Source: Prochlorococcus sp. AG-459-E08
GTDB taxonomy: Bacteria; Cyanobacteriota; Cyanobacteriia; PCC-6307; Cyanobiaceae
Assembly (NCBI GenBank): GCA_003209425.1
Contig: QCRB01000002.1
Location: 28,486 to 92,485, forward strand
Direction of reading: 5' to 3'
Length of the DNA: 64,000 bases
Numbering within the stretch: the stretch's first letter is position 1; the number at the start of each line of letters is the position of its first letter. The notes beneath the pieces are model-generated. The model saw nothing but the letters and a program-made list of their open reading frames with translations. It made no database searches and was not told the origin of the DNA. Of this stretch, positions 61,538 to 64,000 are shown piece after piece. The translations under genes and the position numbers were made by a program.

Positions 61538-61828
61538 GTGGAATTAACTGAGCTAATCAAAGATTATGTAGCCACTGAATTATTATCAAATATTGAACTT
61601 GACTTTCTAGAAGGAGAGTTATGGGAAACTACTCAACATATTGAAGAAATAAATACAGTTCTCAAAGCCCCAAAAAATATATGCGATAAATTAGACCTAG
61701 ATGAAAAATCTTGTTGGCAATTATGTTGTGCAGCTGTACTTGACTCCTCGAGACCTCTAAAGTGCGGGGGGAAAAGAGTTGAAGATTTTAAAAAATTAAT
61801 TAATCAATATAAAATTAGCTACATCTAA
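61538..61828 (+). CDS. Small acidic hypothetical protein, 96 residues
   Basis: GTG 61538 encodes a helical acidic protein with ELDFLEGELWETTQHIEEIN and a cysteine-rich centre (KSCWQLCCAAVLDSSRPLKC). It is followed 15 bp later by a secreted-protein gene on the same strand. No family recognised. Confidence 0.6.
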   Translation: MELTELIKDYVATELLSNIELDFLEGELWETTQHIEEINTVLKAPKNICDKLDLDEKSCWQLCCAAVLDSSRPLKCGGKRVEDFKKLINQYKISYI

Positions 61829-61843
61829 AAAACATAAGCATCA

Positions 61844-62140
61844 ATGAAACTTTTACTCATTGCATTAATCCCTTTTTTTATAACTATGGCAGCTTTTGCA
61901 GAAGAAACTCAAAGAGAGGTTGAATACAAAGCTTTAAATCTTGTTATTAAAAAATATGGAAAAGGCTTAGAAAACAAGTTAAAAGGAACTGGATTAAATC
62001 CCAGTTATAGAAGTTGGTACGAGAATGAATGTTTTGTAAGTATTGCTGCTGGTACTTACCAAGAATATACTTGGTCGGCAATGGAGTGGTTTAGCGTTAA
62101 TATCTGTTCTAATTCTGCTGAAATAATTGAAAGTGAATAA
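61844..62140 (+). CDS. Secreted small protein, 98 residues
   Basis: A clear signal peptide (LLLIALIPFFITMAAFA, cut after AFA-EE) precedes a 79-residue mature domain with two cysteines (ENECFVSIAAGT and SVNICSNSAEI) and several tryptophan/tyrosine residues (SYRSWYENE, YTWSAMEWF). Family unknown. It lies 5 bp upstream of the amidotransferase gene. Confidence 0.7.
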   Translation: MKLLLIALIPFFITMAAFAEETQREVEYKALNLVIKKYGKGLENKLKGTGLNPSYRSWYENECFVSIAAGTYQEYTWSAMEWFSVNICSNSAEIIESE

Positions 62141-62145
62141 AGTAA

Positions 62146-62874
62146 ATGAGACGCCTATTAGTTTTGCAGCATATAGAAATAGAAGGACCAGGTCTTTTTG
62201 AACAATTAGCTGAAGAAAGAAATTTTAAAATAAAAATTATTCGTCTATATAAACAAGATAATATTCCTCAAACAAAAAAAGGTGACCTAATTTTGATTAT
62301 GGGTGGACCAATGGGAGTTAAAGATATTGGCAGCGAAAGATATCCGTGGCTTAAGTTAGAAATAAATTTTATAAAAAGAGAATTAGAAAAAAAGATTCCT
62401 ATAATCGGTGTTTGCCTAGGAGCTCAGTTACTAGCGAGTGCTGCTGGAGGAGATATAGAAGTTTTAAAATATGGATCCCCCCCAATAGCATTACCAGAAA
62501 TTGGATGGTCTCAAATTTTTATAGATAAATTAGATAAAGATTTTCAAGAACTGTTTGAAGACCCTTTTCATGTACTACATTGGCACGGAGATAGGATTTT
62601 ATTACCTAATAAGGCAGAACTAATTGCCAGTAGTACGCGTTGTGAGGAACAGTTTTTTAGGATTAGTGATTTTGCTTACGGGTTACAATTCCATGTAGAG
62701 ACATCTAGTGCAATGATAGATAATTGGATTGATGAAGATAAAGAATTTGTCTTAGAAGGATTGGGGCCAAATGGGCAGTCAATATTAAGAGAAGAAAATA
62801 GAAAATTTAGTGATAAAACTTTTTTAAAAAGAAAGCTTTTCATAAGCAAATTATTTGAATTATTAGAAAATTAA
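62146..62874 (+). CDS. Class I glutamine amidotransferase (GMP-synthase-like GATase1)
   Basis: The 242-residue protein carries the catalytic triad: Cys90 in GVCLGAQLLA, His183 and Glu185 in FHVE. GGPMGV near residue 55 is the oxyanion-strand motif. It has no synthetase domain, so it resembles stand-alone GATase1 proteins that hydrolyse gamma-glutamyl compounds. Precise substrate unknown. Shares a strand and short spacing with the two upstream small genes. Confidence 0.88.
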   Translation: MRRLLVLQHIEIEGPGLFEQLAEERNFKIKIIRLYKQDNIPQTKKGDLILIMGGPMGVKDIGSERYPWLKLEINFIKRELEKKIPIIGVCLGAQLLASAAGGDIEVLKYGSPPIALPEIGWSQIFIDKLDKDFQELFEDPFHVLHWHGDRILLPNKAELIASSTRCEEQFFRISDFAYGLQFHVETSSAMIDNWIDEDKEFVLEGLGPNGQSILREENRKFSDKTFLKRKLFISKLFELLEN

Positions 62875-63021
62875 AAAAGTAAATTTTTTATTAAATAAAA
62901 AAGGCCTAATAAAGAATAAAGCCCATCATAAAATTACAAAAAGAATTTTTTTATATTAGTAATCCTTTCTTGATTCACAGATTAATAAAATTGCTATTAA
63001 TTGAGTAGAGACTTTTTAAAA

Positions 63022-63111
63022 ATGCCATTAGACGTATTCCTAGTGAACATGTGTGTAGTAGTTATAGCTTTGCTCATCAGAAGAGAAATCAAACTTAAGA
63101 AAGCAAGATAA
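63022..63111 (+). CDS. Micro-membrane-protein, 29 residues
   Basis: ATG 63022 encodes MPLDVFLVNMCVVVIALLI followed by the basic tail RREIKLKKAR. The next micro-gene starts 3 bp downstream. Confidence 0.5.
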   Translation: MPLDVFLVNMCVVVIALLIRREIKLKKAR

Positions 63112-63114
63112 ATT

Positions 63115-63234
63115 ATGAAAACTCAGATTTTTAAAAAGCAGTATATTCCCAATATCCATGCTATAAGTCTTTTGCTAATAATGCTTCTATGTCTATGGTT
63201 ACCTCTAGCACTAAGATTCTTAATAATAATTTAG
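63115..63234 (+). CDS. Micro-membrane-protein, 39 residues
   Basis: ATG 63115 gives a basic start (MKTQIFKKQYIPNIHA) and a C-terminal hydrophobic helix (ISLLLIMLLCLWLPLALRFLIII). Probably co-expressed with the gene at 63022. Confidence 0.5.
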   Translation: MKTQIFKKQYIPNIHAISLLLIMLLCLWLPLALRFLIII

Positions 63235-63498
63235 TAAAGCAAATTGGTTGAATTTATTACCTTAAACTCTTCTATGTACAAACTTTATTGAAACTTACAC
63301 ACTATTACGGAAATTACCGACACTGAATTCGATTAAAAGAAATGGAATAATAAAACTATTAGACTCTTTGATAGATAGTCTTAAATGACAAAGATAAAAA
63401 ACATGAGGGCTAAATTCAGAAGCAAGCTAAGTTTCTTGGAAGTAATCTTCATTATTTAAAAAGGTTTTTGTACTCGTGTGCAGGAGCGCGGAGTTAAC

Positions 63499-63544
63499 CT
63501 TGAAACCGCTAGGTTCAAGTCCTTACGAAAAGGACAAGTCCTTA
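63499..63544 (+). other. GC-richer hairpin element with tRNA-like T-arm sequence
   Basis: CTTGAA/TTCAAG (63499-63519) and GTCCTT/AAGGAC (63519-63535) are consecutive hairpins, and CAAGTCCTTA occurs twice (63516-63525, 63535-63544). GGTTCAAGTCC resembles a tRNA T-loop, but no cloverleaf closes. It may be a tRNA remnant or a small RNA. Confidence 0.3.
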
Positions 63545-63667
63545 GACCACTTATACCGCTAAAATATATTCGAAACAAGTTTTCGTACTTAAGTGGATCT
63601 AAAAAGCAATCAAATTAGTGACATCCAACCTTCACTTTCCTAAATAGATAATTTGATGGACAATAAT

Positions 63668-63828
63668 TTAAGAAACGGGTATTGAAACTATTCCATCCAC
63701 ACTTTGCAATATTCTTCTAATCAATTGATATGAGTTAAATAAATTATTGGCTAATAAAGACGGAACTGTATGATAAAAAGTATTCTTAAATCCTAAACAA
63801 TCCGCAAGTTCTTTATTAGAGTCTTTAG
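63668..63828 (-). pseudogene. Possible gene remnant
   Basis: An open frame without a start codon reads NKELADCLGFKNTFYHTVPS and LFNSYQLIRRILQSVDGIVS to a stop at 63668. It may be the end of a decayed gene; no family recognised. Confidence 0.25.
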
Positions 63829-64000
63829 TTATTCAATTTATAGTTCGTCTTAATAGTTTTTATTATTGAATCTTGTGGTTCTTCACTTGGAAAACAATTA
63901 ATAATATTATATTTTCCGCCTTTCTTATCAGTCTCTACAACTGTAAATTCCACATACTTACCTATTCCATCTTTTAAATCCTTCACTTCTGTATTTATTA
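63825..64000 (-). CDS. C-terminal end of a hypothetical protein (cut by the window edge)
   Basis: The frame is open to the right edge and ends at 63825. The visible 58 residues include EVKDLKDGIGKYVEFTVVET and NIINCFPSEEPQDSIIKTI, a strand-rich polar sequence. No family recognised. Confidence 0.5.
   Translation of the reverse strand, partial: INTEVKDLKDGIGKYVEFTVVETDKKGGKYNIINCFPSEEPQDSIIKTIKTNYKLNN

Noticed and set aside
63481-63600. Functional tRNA or two-piece tmRNA
   Set aside because: The T-stem pairs only at three of five positions, no acceptor stem or anticodon arm closes, and no tag-peptide reading frame is visible.
1-64000. CRISPR arrays, insertion sequences, integrases or rRNA genes
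   Set aside because: No regularly spaced repeats, no transposase or recombinase motifs, and no rRNA-like sequence were found.

Overview
The window is chromosomal DNA of a marine picocyanobacterium, almost certainly a high-light-adapted Prochlorococcus. I base this on the strong A+T bias, the very compact gene layout, the combination kaiC-kaiB-rplU-rpmA with no kaiA, NblS next to KaiC, a plant-type ferredoxin, and several high-light-inducible (hli) genes. No database search was possible; family names come from motif recognition.

Region 1 (1-36.5 kb) is ordinary core genome. It holds pepA and msrA; an outer-membrane/lipid A cluster on the minus strand (bamA, lpxC, fabZ, lpxA, lpxB); purine genes purC and purD; the stress sensor kinase nblS; the clock genes kaiC and kaiB; ribosomal protein genes rplU and rpmA (rpmA carries a one-base frameshift in a T run); truB, a SpoIID/LysM protein, rnz, petF, prmA, serA, a tRNA-Val(GAC), murD, and assorted oxidoreductases and conserved hypotheticals. 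Two proteins here are unusual: a photolyase-like protein whose two domains appear to be in swapped order (26823-27977), and a 249-residue protein that is only the N-terminal/adenylation part of a LigA-type DNA ligase (28254-29003).

Region 2 (36.5-49.4 kb) is an accessory stretch made mostly of micro-genes of 30-60 codons, many encoding a single membrane helix. It also holds two fatty acid desaturases, a DUF805 protein and a cluster of three hli genes. Around the hli genes lie two candidate small RNAs on opposite strands. Their terminator hairpins have unrelated stems but the same 11-nt core in a 14-nt loop.

Region 3 (49.4-53 kb) carries an LptF/LptG-type permease, a GT2-GtrA glycosyltransferase and a GT87-like membrane glycosyltransferase, probably for cell-surface glycans.

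Region 4 (53-64 kb) is a second accessory stretch of micro-genes, broken genes and candidate RNAs. It includes a micro-protein family whose start codons sit in hairpin loops, proteins with twin CX3C motifs, a protein ending in a CP12-like module, a fourth hli, duplicated one-helix genes with strong Shine-Dalgarno sites, two decayed genes, a class I glutamine amidotransferase and a tRNA-like GC-rich remnant near the right edge.

No insertion sequence, integrase, CRISPR array or rRNA gene was seen.
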